12,865 nt of DNA from JBBKWH01 sp041165345 (GTDB lineage Bacteria; Pseudomonadota; Gammaproteobacteria; Pseudomonadales; Moraxellaceae): NCBI GenBank assembly GCA_041165345.1, contig JBEANQ010000059.1, positions 1-12,865 of the forward strand. The letters are read 5' to 3'. Both the position numbers and the translations under genes were made by a program. Below the pieces are notes generated by a model. The model was not told the origin of the DNA. It ran no database searches and saw only the letters and a program-made list of their open reading frames with translations. Shown piece by piece: positions 1 to 6,602 of the stretch. Positions within the stretch are counted from its first letter, which is position 1; the number at the start of each line of letters is the position of its first letter.

Positions 1-410
1 TCACGCTCGCGGGCAGGCAGACGTGCCATGGCACGCACCACGCGCAACACCGTGCTTTCAATCGATTGTTGCATCCGATAAAAGCACTCAATACGAGCAT
101 CTTCCGACTCTGCATCAACCAATTGTTGATACAGGTGCTCTTCACGCTCTGCTTTGTCTGTGAGTAGCGCTTTAATATCCGCCACACTGCTGGGCAAGGC
201 TTTGTTGTGTTGGCGATACCGTAACCATTGGCGCATCCGCAATTGCGCTTGAATGAGGGCGTCCTCTGCCGAGGTTTCATCCAAGCGCATTTGAATGGTT
301 TGTAACCGTTGTTTTAGGCTCAAATCATGAATATCTAAGCGAACGTCAACCGCCGCCCCCAACACGGTAAGCGTGATACAAAAATGATAGTCTTCAAAAA
401 AATAATCCAT
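1..410 (-). CDS. Hypothetical protein, N-terminal part (runs off left edge)
   Basis: An open frame of about 136 codons runs from an ATG at 410 to the window edge without a stop, so the C-terminus is missing. The protein begins MDYFFEDYHFCITLTVLG and continues into a charged, Gln/Arg/Glu-rich, probably helical stretch with no clear membrane segment or signal peptide. I chose ATG 410 because GGGAG lies about 8 bases upstream; in-frame ATGs at 437 and 440 have no ribosome site. It follows the terminator of the next minus-strand gene and probably has its own promoter. I do not recognise the family. Coding is supported by the long frame and the well-placed ribosome site; the function is unknown. 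Confidence 0.7.
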   Translation of the reverse strand, partial: MDYFFEDYHFCITLTVLGAAVDVRLDIHDLSLKQRLQTIQMRLDETSAEDALIQAQLRMRQWLRYRQHNKALPSSVADIKALLTDKAEREEHLYQQLVDAESEDARIECFYRMQQSIESTVLRVVRAMARLPARER

Positions 411-474
411 GCCACGACTCCCGCCGATTTTGCTCATCATTTTGATAGGACGCTGATTTTTACACAGCCACGCT

Positions 475-504
475 ATTGTGGACGGCTCAGGTCATGGATG
501 GCAA
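475..504 (-). promoter_or_regulatory. Possible sigma-70 promoter for the left-edge gene
   Basis: On the minus strand TTGCCA (504-499) and CACAAT (480-475) are separated by 18 bases, and lie between the terminator of the upstream gene and the ATG at 410. The -35 is a fair match and the -10 a moderate one. This is a pattern match only. Confidence 0.3.
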
Positions 505-533
505 TCCCGATTCATCGGTGGCGGATTAAAAGC

Positions 534-558
534 AAAAAAGACGCCAAGGCATCTTTTT
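534..558 (-). terminator. Rho-independent terminator after the 93-aa gene
   Basis: Read on the minus strand, an A-tract is followed by GATGCC-TT-GGCGTC and then TTTTTT. The stem includes one G-U wobble in the minus-strand RNA, which becomes a C-A mismatch in the plus-strand RNA, so it favours minus-strand transcripts. It lies 24-48 bases past the stop codon at 582. A second small hairpin (CATGCT-gaaca-AGCATG, 564-580) sits directly after the stop. Confidence 0.65.
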
Positions 559-581
559 GTGAGCATGCTGAACAAGCATGA

Positions 582-863
582 TTAACTAAAGCGGGTGGGT
601 TCTTCATCCAACACTGCCGCATGCCACCGTGCAGATTGTTGCTCCATGATCATTTGCAGCGCAGCTTGTACCATATGCTGGCCCACACCCTGTAATTGGT
701 CACCCAATAATTGATGCACTTGATCCGAGAAGCGAATGGTCACCAACGCTTCACCGTCACCCTCAACAGGGCGCAAGGCTATTTCGCCATCTTGCGACTG
801 CACCAACTCCAACAGGGTTTCGGCTGGCATGGCAGGATTGCGATGATTTGGCGTGGATGCCAT
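582..863 (-). CDS. Conserved-looking small hypothetical protein (93 aa)
   Basis: A soluble acidic 93-residue protein beginning MASTPNHRNPAMPAETLLEL and ending DEEPTRFS. A longer frame can be opened from a TTG at 968, but the ATG at 863 has GGAG seven bases upstream and gives a more natural N-terminus; the longer version would translate a Cys-rich, low-quality leader. The body contains two predicted segments: a beta-like part (EIALRPVEGDGEALVTIRF) and a helical part (VGQHMVQAALQMIMEQQSARW). No membrane segment, signal peptide or catalytic motif is visible. It is followed by a good terminator and preceded by a strong leader hairpin (880-903). The family was not recognised and no function is proposed. 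Confidence 0.75.
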   Translation of the reverse strand: MASTPNHRNPAMPAETLLELVQSQDGEIALRPVEGDGEALVTIRFSDQVHQLLGDQLQGVGQHMVQAALQMIMEQQSARWHAAVLDEEPTRFS

Positions 864-879
864 GATAGATCTCCAATGA

Positions 880-903
880 CACACAGGCACAATGCACTGT
901 GTG
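880..903 (-). promoter_or_regulatory. Leader hairpin upstream of the 93-aa gene
   Basis: CACACAG (880-886) is perfectly complementary to CTGTGTG (897-903), and the inner GCA/TGC can extend the stem past a one-base bulge, leaving a three-base loop. It lies 17-40 bases before the ATG at 863 and ends about 10 bases before its GGAG site. There is no U-tract, so it is not a standard terminator. A role in mRNA stability, processing or translational control is possible but unproven. Confidence 0.4.
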
Positions 904-1005
904 GGACACCCTTGGCTGGTACGCCCAAGAGAATCCACTTCAATTGACAATGCGATCAATTGAGACAAATTTCAAGGGCAATTGCTGAAGCAACGCTCAT
1001 CACGC

Positions 1006-1512
1006 TTAAAATTCGACCATTTCATTGCGAAAACCTTCGATCAGATCACGCAATAGACCCAGCCATTCGCGCAAAATTTGCACATCCGGCAGCCATGCTT
1101 GCGGGCTTTGGGTCACTTTTAAAATCAAGTTCGACGCACTGTCATCATCATGACTCGGCTCGGGTGGCTCAGGCGCGTATTGACAGGCCATGTAGGCGCG
1201 GTTGAGTTCGGCCAAAAAACCATCACGACTGAGACTCTCCAAAATAATAATCTCGGGAGATACTTGTGTCCGTTCGGCCATGCGCAACTTGAGGCTGTCC
1301 AAAGTGGGACGTACCTCGTGGCTCACTTTATAATAGCGTGCCAGTTCTTGCAAAAAGGCCAACAGCGCCCCGTGTAAGTGAAACACAGCGGCTTCACGTG
1401 CGCCTTGCGCCGCTTGAACATTGTTGCCCTTGCCTGCTTCGACACAGGATAAACGCGCAAAATACAGCTTTTGGTTGGTACGATCAGCGTGATAGCGTGC
1501 CACACGAGACAT
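1006..1512 (-). CDS. DUF6586-like family protein
   Basis: A soluble protein of 168 residues. The N-terminal pattern RTNQKLYFARL (residues 11-21), then an AAQGAREAAVFHLHGALLAFLQELARYY-type helical region (about 34-61) and a C-terminal WLGLLRDLIEGFRNEMVEF match my memory of the DUF6586 family. Members of that family are about 160 residues long and, in pseudomonads, are encoded near topA/lexA/sulA. Residues 113-126 form an acidic, Pro-rich linker (APEPPEPSHDDDS). The start ATG 1512 is well supported by GGGAGAA six bases upstream. It sits 56 bases after the RRM gene with no terminator between them, so the two may be co-transcribed. The molecular function of the family is not known to me. The family assignment is from memory of sequence pattern, not a search. 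Confidence 0.7.
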   Translation of the reverse strand: MSRVARYHADRTNQKLYFARLSCVEAGKGNNVQAAQGAREAAVFHLHGALLAFLQELARYYKVSHEVRPTLDSLKLRMAERTQVSPEIIILESLSRDGFLAELNRAYMACQYAPEPPEPSHDDDSASNLILKVTQSPQAWLPDVQILREWLGLLRDLIEGFRNEMVEF

Positions 1513-1568
1513 TGCGGGTTCTCCCTTTTATCAAACCACATGGATCAAACGGTGCATACACCACGCCC

Positions 1569-1814
1569 TTAAATGGCGTCTTGGGCTTCTTTGACCCGAA
1601 TCACACTGCCCTCAATGCGCTTGGTATTGAGGCGTTTCATGGCGGTGACTGCATTAGCTGGGTTGGGCATTTCAACAAAACCAAAGCCTTTGGATTGCTT
1701 AGTCGCTGGATCCATGACAATCACACAGGTCTCGACATGGCCAAATTCGGTAAATAACTCACGAACAGTGGCTTCAGTCGTGGTTCTGGCGAGGTTACGA
1801 ACAAGAAGTTTCAC
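1569..1814 (-). CDS. Single-RRM RNA-binding protein
   Basis: An 81-residue protein that is essentially one RNA-recognition motif. RNP-2 is LLVRNL (residues 3-8) and RNP-1 is KGFGFVEM (42-49), both with the aromatic RNA-stacking positions of RNP-1 intact. The beta-alpha-beta-beta-alpha-beta order fits a full domain, so it probably binds single-stranded RNA in the cytoplasm. I chose the GTG at 1814 because it gives the usual start directly before RNP-2; an upstream in-frame TTG at 1841 would add nine residues (LSRPIECCA) not expected in the domain. The ribosome site for the GTG is weak (GAG nine bases upstream). Likely co-transcribed with the DUF6586-like gene. RNA targets cannot be inferred. 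Confidence 0.88.
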   Translation of the reverse strand: MKLLVRNLARTTTEATVRELFTEFGHVETCVIVMDPATKQSKGFGFVEMPNPANAVTAMKRLNTKRIEGSVIRVKEAQDAI

Positions 1815-2004
1815 GGCACAACACTCAATAGGACGGCTCAACAGCCAGATGCTTGCATTGTATGCCTGATCAGATTTGAAATGTGCATTCGACCATCAAT
1901 TGTCTGGTCTTTGATTCACAGCGTGCCTAATGCGATCAGTTTATGATGGCTTGACTGGCATGATACCGTTGATCTTCCATCCACCCGCCTGAGCATGTGC
2001 CCCC
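1815..2004. other. Divergent intergenic region
   Basis: This 190-bp spacer separates the minus-strand RRM gene from the plus-strand metalloprotease gene, so it should hold promoters in both directions. I see TATGAT at 1942-1947 without a good -35, TTGACT at 1951-1956 without a good -10, and an imperfect minus-strand TACAAT near 1858-1863. GACCA/TGGTC (1891-1895 and 1905-1909) form a short inverted repeat. None is convincing enough to call separately. Confidence 0.4.
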
Positions 2005-2778
2005 ATGTGGAAAAAAATCAGAGTGTTTATTTTGCTATTGGTGTTGGGCATCGTGTTGGTCGATACATGGCGAGAGCAAGAGCGTTTAGATTGGCAGCAT
2101 CCGCTCTACGTTGCGGTCTACCCTATTAACGCCGACCAACATCCACAGGTTGCGCGCTATATCCGACAACGATCTTCTGCAGATTTACAGCCCATCAATG
2201 ATTATTTGCAGCAACAAGCACAGCGCTACCACCTGCCGCTGTATCGCCCAATCACCCTGCAATGGGGCGATGAGGTGCAGGACGTCCCACCCGCACCACC
2301 CACAGATGGCCAACCGCTGGCCGTGATGCTGTGGAGTCTCAAGATGAGATTGTTTGCATGGCAAAATACGCCAGATGTGCCAGTTCGACCGAGTATTCGG
2401 TTGTATGCCCTGTTTTATAATCCCACACAGCATCCGCGTTTGGCCCACTCGACAGCGTTGGCCAAAGGACAAATTGGCCGCATTAATTTATTTGGTGACG
2501 ATCAACATACCCAACAAAATTGGGTGGTACTGACCCATGAGTTGTTGCATACCTTACGGGCAACCGACAAATATGACCTTGCAACCAATGTACCGCGTGA
2601 TCCTGATGGTTTAGCTGACCCCACACAAGTGCCTCGCTACCCACAACACAAGGCCGAGTTGATGGGGGGGCGGGTGGCTGTTAGCCCGCAACAGGCGGTG
2701 ATTCCATCTGATTTAAATCAGACGCTCATTGGGGCAAAGACGGCACAAGAAATCGGTTGGCTTGACTCTCACCGATGA
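2005..2778 (+). CDS. Membrane-anchored putative zinc metalloprotease
   Basis: A 257-residue protein with an N-terminal hydrophobic anchor (residues 5-19, after MWKK) and the rest predicted outside the cytoplasm. H178-E-L-L-H182 is an HExxH zinc site. It continues as HELLHTLRATD, placing Asp188 where the third ligand stands in HExxHxxGxxD metzincins such as snapalysin; the usual Gly is Arg185 here. Met220 in AELMGGR could be the Met-turn. A Pro-rich linker covers about 93-104. ATG 2005 has only a weak ribosome site (GAG 11 bases upstream). Its sequence for residues 236-252 is repeated at 7387-7437. The stop is followed at once by a T-rich stretch (seven T, 2780-2786) without a clear stem. Peptidase activity and substrate are inferred from the motif only; the family was not identified by name. 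Confidence 0.75.
   Translation: MWKKIRVFILLLVLGIVLVDTWREQERLDWQHPLYVAVYPINADQHPQVARYIRQRSSADLQPINDYLQQQAQRYHLPLYRPITLQWGDEVQDVPPAPPTDGQPLAVMLWSLKMRLFAWQNTPDVPVRPSIRLYALFYNPTQHPRLAHSTALAKGQIGRINLFGDDQHTQQNWVVLTHELLHTLRATDKYDLATNVPRDPDGLADPTQVPRYPQHKAELMGGRVAVSPQQAVIPSDLNQTLIGAKTAQEIGWLDSHR
2710..2760 (+). repeat. Direct repeat copy 1 (in the metalloprotease 3' end)
   Basis: Matches 7387-7437 in the same orientation, 46 of 51 positions; the core 2719-2760 matches 40 of 42 (differences at 2724 and 2741). It encodes residues 236-252 of the metalloprotease. Similarity stops at the codon after Trp252, close to the end of the gene. Confidence 0.95.
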
Positions 2779-2892
2779 CTTTTTTTGACCAGTGTGCCAC
2801 CCCTCCATCAGACATCACTCACTATGTCTAAGCTAAGTTTCCACCATTAAGATCCAACCTCAGCTCGTGGCTAAAACGCTTGGGAGGTTTGG
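2779..2892 (+). promoter_or_regulatory. Leader region of the membrane-protein/two-component block
   Basis: This 114-bp spacer should contain the promoter of the downstream block. TTGACC (2785-2790) is a possible -35, but the hexamer 17 bases further (TCAGAC) is a poor -10. The sequence around 2823-2839 (TATGTCTAAGCTAAGTT) is AT-rich. A regulator-dependent promoter without a strong -35 would fit, but no operator can be defined from one site. Confidence 0.25.
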
Positions 2893-3672
2893 ATGACGAC
2901 ATCAATTGAACCGGCAACAACAACGCAACAGCGCATGAATACAGTGCCACAAGTCACATTACTGTTTTGGATGATCAAAATGATGTCCACAACCGTAGGT
3001 GAAACACTGGCTGATAGCCTCAATGTCAATTTACACCTTGGGCTAACAGGTGTATCGCTGTTAATGGGTATTCTGCTGATCGTGAGCTTAGCGGTACAGC
3101 TGTTGGCATCAACCTATCAACCCGTACGATATTGGATGGCCGTAGTACTAGTGAGTATTTTTGGCACACTAGTGACCGATAACCTGACAGACAATTTGGG
3201 TGTTCCTTTAGCAGCATCAACCGCTGGCTTTGCTATTGCACTCGGTATTGCTTTCACCGTTTGGTATCGAACAGAAAAAACGCTCTCTATTCAAACTATC
3301 GTCACACTTAGACAGTCATTATTTTATTGGACGGCTATTTTATTGACCTTTGCACTTGGCACCGCACTCGGCGACTGGATCGCTGAGGGCATCGGCATGG
3401 GTTATGCCAAAACAGCCATATTGTTTACAGCATTATTAATGGGTGTTGCCGCCACGCGGTGGCTGCCTCGGATGAATACGGTGTTCTGTTTTTGGTTGGC
3501 ATATGTACTCACCCGCCCACTAGGAGCATCGTATGGTGATTTGCTGTCGCAACCCGTTGCACAAGGCGGCCTTGGTTTTGGTGTCAACGCAGTCAGTCTG
3601 GTGTTTGTGGTGCTGATTGTTGGCATGGTGTGGTTTTTATCACGTTCAACAGCGCTGTCTCGTCTCGTGTAA
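2893..3672 (+). CDS. DUF347-repeat (COG4705-type) membrane protein, paralogue A
   Basis: A 259-residue polytopic inner-membrane protein of unknown function. Four copies of the DUF347-type repeat are visible, each with a conserved Trp and an acidic residue 15 positions later: W26-G36-E37-D41, W81-G91-T92-D96, W146-G156-T157-D161 and W201-G211-A212-D216. Each repeat should supply about two helices, so about eight in total. The Trp spacing 55/65/55 indicates an internal two-fold duplication. ATG 2893 has GGGAGG five bases upstream. The next gene is a paralogue with the same spacing, starting 36 bases after this stop. Acidic residues inside membrane segments would suit cation or proton handling, but this is inference. 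The family assignment rests on recall of the repeat motif. Confidence 0.85.
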   Translation: MTTSIEPATTTQQRMNTVPQVTLLFWMIKMMSTTVGETLADSLNVNLHLGLTGVSLLMGILLIVSLAVQLLASTYQPVRYWMAVVLVSIFGTLVTDNLTDNLGVPLAASTAGFAIALGIAFTVWYRTEKTLSIQTIVTLRQSLFYWTAILLTFALGTALGDWIAEGIGMGYAKTAILFTALLMGVAATRWLPRMNTVFCFWLAYVLTRPLGASYGDLLSQPVAQGGLGFGVNAVSLVFVVLIVGMVWFLSRSTALSRLV

Positions 3673-3708
3673 CGACTCAGCCATATTGATTTGTATAGGA
3701 AAATGGTA

Positions 3709-4467
3709 ATGACAGAAGTGCAACAACAAGCCTTAAGCAAGGTTCCTGCGGTAACCCTCGTTTTTTGGTTGATTAAAATTGCAGCAACAACACTCGGTGA
3801 AACGGCTGGTGATGCAGTATCCATGTCCATGAATCTGGGTTATCTGATCGGTACTGGAATTTTTGCCGTGATTTTTATGGCGGCCGTGATTGCACAGGTC
3901 AAGGTCAAGAAATTTCATCCATTTTTATACTGGACTACCATTATTGCCACCACCACGGTCGGCACAACCTTGGCAGATTTTGCTGATCGCTCACTAGGTA
4001 TTGGCTATGCGGGTGGGTCATCCTTGCTGTTTGGTTTATTAATGGCATCCCTCTTCGTCTGGTATCGCAGCATGGGCACTGTCGCCGTAGCTGACATTCA
4101 AACACCCAAAGCAGAAATGTTTTATTGGATGACCATTATGTTTTCCCAAACACTGGGGACAGCATTAGGCGATTGGACATCAGATACAGCAGGCATGGGA
4201 TACAGTGTCAGCGCAATGCTATTTGGAGCATTATTAGTGCTCTTGGTCATGGCATTTTACTGGACTAAAGTATCGCGAACCCTACTTTTTTGGGCAGCCT
4301 TTATTTTAACTCGTCCATTGGGTGCAGTATTAGGTGACTTCCTCGATAAACCTTTGGCAAAAGGTGGGTTAGAACTCAGCAGGTATTCCATCTCTGTATT
4401 GTTACTTTTTGCCATTATCGTTGGTATCGTTGCTTTTAAACAACAAGCAGCAGAAAAAGCCCATTGA
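3709..4467 (+). CDS. DUF347-repeat (COG4705-type) membrane protein, paralogue B
   Basis: A 252-residue paralogue of the preceding protein. The four repeats are centred on W20 (GETAGD, 30-35), W75 (GTTLAD, 85-90), W140 (GTALGD, 150-155) and W195 (RPLGAVLGD, 202-210), with the same 55/65/55 Trp spacing. Repeats 3 and 4 are most alike between the two proteins (FYW..., LGTALGDW, LTRPLGA). ATG 3709 is preferred: AGGA lies eight bases upstream, whereas ATG 3703 and the TTG at 3691 are too close to it or lack a site. It is probably co-transcribed with paralogue A. A perfect 13-bp inverted repeat follows the stop before the response-regulator gene. The two proteins may form a heteromer or have split substrate preferences; nothing in the sequence settles this. 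Confidence 0.85.
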   Translation: MTEVQQQALSKVPAVTLVFWLIKIAATTLGETAGDAVSMSMNLGYLIGTGIFAVIFMAAVIAQVKVKKFHPFLYWTTIIATTTVGTTLADFADRSLGIGYAGGSSLLFGLLMASLFVWYRSMGTVAVADIQTPKAEMFYWMTIMFSQTLGTALGDWTSDTAGMGYSVSAMLFGALLVLLVMAFYWTKVSRTLLFWAAFILTRPLGAVLGDFLDKPLAKGGLELSRYSISVLLLFAIIVGIVAFKQQAAEKAH

Positions 4468-4472
4468 TGACC

Positions 4473-4500
4473 ATTAAGCCCATCACTTGATGGGCTTAAT
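4473..4500. repeat. Perfect 13-bp inverted repeat between transporter-like pair and regulator gene
   Basis: ATTAAGCCCATCA (4473-4485) and its exact complement TGATGGGCTTAAT (4488-4500) are separated by two bases. The hairpin begins 6 bases after paralogue B's stop and ends 16 bases before the regulator ATG. Only UUAAU follows the GC core, so it is at best a weak terminator. A partial terminator, an RNA-processing or stability hairpin, or a protein-binding palindrome are all possible. Confidence 0.8.
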
Positions 4501-4516
4501 CCAATCTGGAAATAAT

Positions 4517-5182
4517 ATGCGCGTATTACTGGTTGAAGACGACATCATGATTGGCGAAGCCATTCAATTTGGCTTACGTCAGGCCTCATATGCCGTTGAC
4601 TGGGTCAGTGACGGTGTTTCTGCACTCCATGCCATCGGTTGTCACCATTATGATGTCGTGCTGTTAGATTTAGGACTACCCAAAAAAACGGGTTTAAGCG
4701 TATTACAAACCATTCGCCAACAACAAAATGATGTAGCACTACTGATTATTAGTGCACGTGATGGTATCACTGACCGTATTCAAGGGCTAGATAGCGGTGC
4801 TGATGACTATATTTTAAAACCATTTGATATGGCCGAACTACATGCACGAATGCGGGCTGTCCTGCGTCGAAAAACCGGAGCCGCCATGCCTGTGCTAAGT
4901 AATGGGATGCTTCATCTAGATCCTGCAACACGTTGTGTATCGATCCATCAAGAGCAACCGATTCAATTATCTAATCGAGAATTTGCCTTGTTACAGGCGC
5001 TGATGGTCAGATCAGGGGCAATTTTGTCCCGTGCTGAATTAGAAGAAAGAATCTATGGATGGGGCGCAGAAATCGAAAGTAACGTGATTGAATTTTTAAT
5101 CCACAGTTTGCGCAAAAAACTGGGCAGTACTACCATTAAAAATGTGCGGGGGGTTGGATGGATGGTCTCCAAAAACGGCTGA
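4517..5182 (+). CDS. OmpR/PhoB-family response regulator (QseB/PmrA-like)
   Basis: A 221-residue two-domain regulator. The receiver domain (1-115) has the acidic pocket D8/D9, phospho-acceptor D51 in VVLLDLGLP, switch residues S79 and Y98, and K101 in LKPF. The C-terminal winged helix (about 127-220) contains LSNREFALLQALM, SRAELEERIYGW, the recognition-helix region SNVIEFLIHSLRKKL and the wing NVRGVGWMV. This order is typical of the QseB/PmrA branch. ATG 4517 is preferred over the TTG at 4487, which lies inside the inverted repeat; TGGA lies six bases upstream. The 3' end overlaps the kinase gene by 25 bases. It probably controls some of the neighbouring block genes, a common arrangement, but no operator is proven here. 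Confidence 0.95.
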   Translation: MRVLLVEDDIMIGEAIQFGLRQASYAVDWVSDGVSALHAIGCHHYDVVLLDLGLPKKTGLSVLQTIRQQQNDVALLIISARDGITDRIQGLDSGADDYILKPFDMAELHARMRAVLRRKTGAAMPVLSNGMLHLDPATRCVSIHQEQPIQLSNREFALLQALMVRSGAILSRAELEERIYGWGAEIESNVIEFLIHSLRKKLGSTTIKNVRGVGWMVSKNG

Positions 5183-6501
5183 GAAACTCGCTTCAGCTCC
5201 GTTTAACATTCTGGCTATCACTGGCTATTTTAATGCTTGCTGCAACCGTAGCAGGGCTATCATTTTATGTTGCCGTTGAAGAAGCACATGAATTGCAAGA
5301 CGACACCCTCAGACAAATTGCTGCACTATTTGATCAATCTCACTTACCCGTTCCACAATACAGCCAGTCTCTTAAATGGGATATTGATAATGCTGAAGAT
5401 TCTCATGTTATCGTCCAAGAATTATCCAGCTCTAATCATCATAAAAATCTAGATATATTACCATTGCCAACCACACTTCGAGATGGCTTATATACGACCA
5501 ATTTTCATCAAGAAACGTATCAGGTTTTTATTAAAACACTCAATAACCACCAACGCCTCATGGTTGCACAGGACACAGATATTCGTGACAAAATTGCTAT
5601 AAACAGCGTCATTCACGCTTTTGTGCCTTTTTTAGCGTTAATGCCAATTTTTCTTTTTATGATTCCCATGCTGGTTCGGCGTATTTTACAACCACTCAGT
5701 CAAGCCGCTCAAGACGTTGATCAACGTGATGAAAATGACTTCTCACCTATTCAAAGTCATTCGCTTGTCACTGAAGTACAGCCTTTTGTTTTAGCTATTA
5801 ATCAACTACTCAAAAGAACCACACAAGCGATTGATGCACAAAGACGATTTGTAGCAGATGCTGCACATGAATTACGCTCACCTCTGACGGCATTATCTTT
5901 ACAAGCAGAATCATTATCAAATTGCGAATCACCGACTATTGCACATCAGAGACTGATTATGCTTCGCCATGGCATTGAGCGAACTAAAATACTACTCGAA
6001 CAGCTTTTGGCTCTTGCACAAGCACAGTCTGAAATTAAGAAAGCCAACCGACTTTACTCCGCACAATATATCTATCGGCAGGTATTAGAAGATCTTATTC
6101 CATTAGCTGAGCACAAAAATATTGATATTGGAGTGATTCATGATGTTGATGTCAGTTTACCGATTGATGCATTAGATTTTTTTAAAATGATTAGAAACGT
6201 CGTTGACAATGCAATTCGTTATACCCCTCATGGCGGTCGCATCGACTTGTCGGTAAATATCACAGATCACCAGACGTCATTAATAATTGAAGATAACGGC
6301 ATTGGCTTACATCCCGATGAATATAATCGGGTGTTTGATCCTTTTTATCGAGTATTAGGGAGTGGAGAAACAGGGTCCGGATTGGGACTTTCTATTGTGA
6401 ATGCCATTGCCCAGCGGTATGGTGCAACGGTTATTTTAAGCCCTGCGGCATTTAAAGAAACAGGGTTACGGGTTGAAATTGTGTTTAGGCGACATCCCTA
6501 G
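5158..6501 (+). CDS. Membrane sensor histidine kinase, partner of the adjacent regulator (QseC/PmrB-like)
   Basis: A 447-residue orthodox kinase. TM1 spans about residues 17-38, a periplasmic sensor about 39-148, and TM2 about 152-173. A HAMP-like linker (174-228) follows. The HisKA domain has phospho-accepting H237 in DAAHELRSPLTAL, and the HATPase domain has the N box (N347 and N351 in IRNVVDNA), G1 (D379-N-G-I-G383) and G2 (G406-S-G-L-G410). All catalytic motifs look intact. The ATG at 5158 overlaps the regulator gene by 25 bases and is preceded by a G-rich site (4-10 bases upstream), implying translational coupling. The gene is the most AT-rich in the window (5401-5460 is 17/60 G+C). The sensor region resembles no domain I can name, so the signal is unknown. 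Confidence 0.95.
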   Translation: MDGLQKRLRNSLQLRLTFWLSLAILMLAATVAGLSFYVAVEEAHELQDDTLRQIAALFDQSHLPVPQYSQSLKWDIDNAEDSHVIVQELSSSNHHKNLDILPLPTTLRDGLYTTNFHQETYQVFIKTLNNHQRLMVAQDTDIRDKIAINSVIHAFVPFLALMPIFLFMIPMLVRRILQPLSQAAQDVDQRDENDFSPIQSHSLVTEVQPFVLAINQLLKRTTQAIDAQRRFVADAAHELRSPLTALSLQAESLSNCESPTIAHQRLIMLRHGIERTKILLEQLLALAQAQSEIKKANRLYSAQYIYRQVLEDLIPLAEHKNIDIGVIHDVDVSLPIDALDFFKMIRNVVDNAIRYTPHGGRIDLSVNITDHQTSLIIEDNGIGLHPDEYNRVFDPFYRVLGSGETGSGLGLSIVNAIAQRYGATVILSPAAFKETGLRVEIVFRRHP

Positions 6502-6602
6502 TATATCGCTGGATTAATAACACCTCATTGATCGACAACGTGTTTTTGAGTTCACTCAATGCACTGCAATCGATTATTTTAATGGATATAAAGGTCGTGA
6601 AT
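6502..6602 (+). promoter_or_regulatory. Spacer before the outer-membrane protein gene
   Basis: The 101-bp gap after the kinase stop is long enough for a separate promoter. TTGAGT (6546-6551) is a possible -35, and AT-rich TCGATTATTTTAAT (6570-6583) could hold a -10, but no pair has ideal spacing. No terminator follows the kinase gene, so read-through is also possible. Confidence 0.25.

Noticed and set aside
384..581. Plus-strand open frame of 65 codons.
   Set aside because: It overlaps the minus-strand left-edge gene and its promoter/terminator region, has no recognisable protein character, and runs through a terminator hairpin.
864..968. N-terminal extension of the 93-aa protein from a TTG codon.
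   Set aside because: ATG 863 has a good GGAG site; the extension has poor protein character and would contain the leader hairpin.
2785..2813. TTGACC and TCAGAC as a promoter for the DUF347 pair.
   Set aside because: The -10 is too poor at any permitted spacing; kept only as a comment in the leader entry.
2844..2851. The octamer CCATTAAG occurs upstream of both DUF347 paralogue A (2844-2851) and the response regulator (4471-4478), with CCATTAA on the minus strand upstream of the barrel gene (6579-6585); considered as a regulator binding site.
   Set aside because: The same octamer also occurs inside topA (8463-8470), and CCATTAA occurs in the regulator coding sequence (5133-5139), so it is not specific enough. 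No tandem half-site arrangement was seen.
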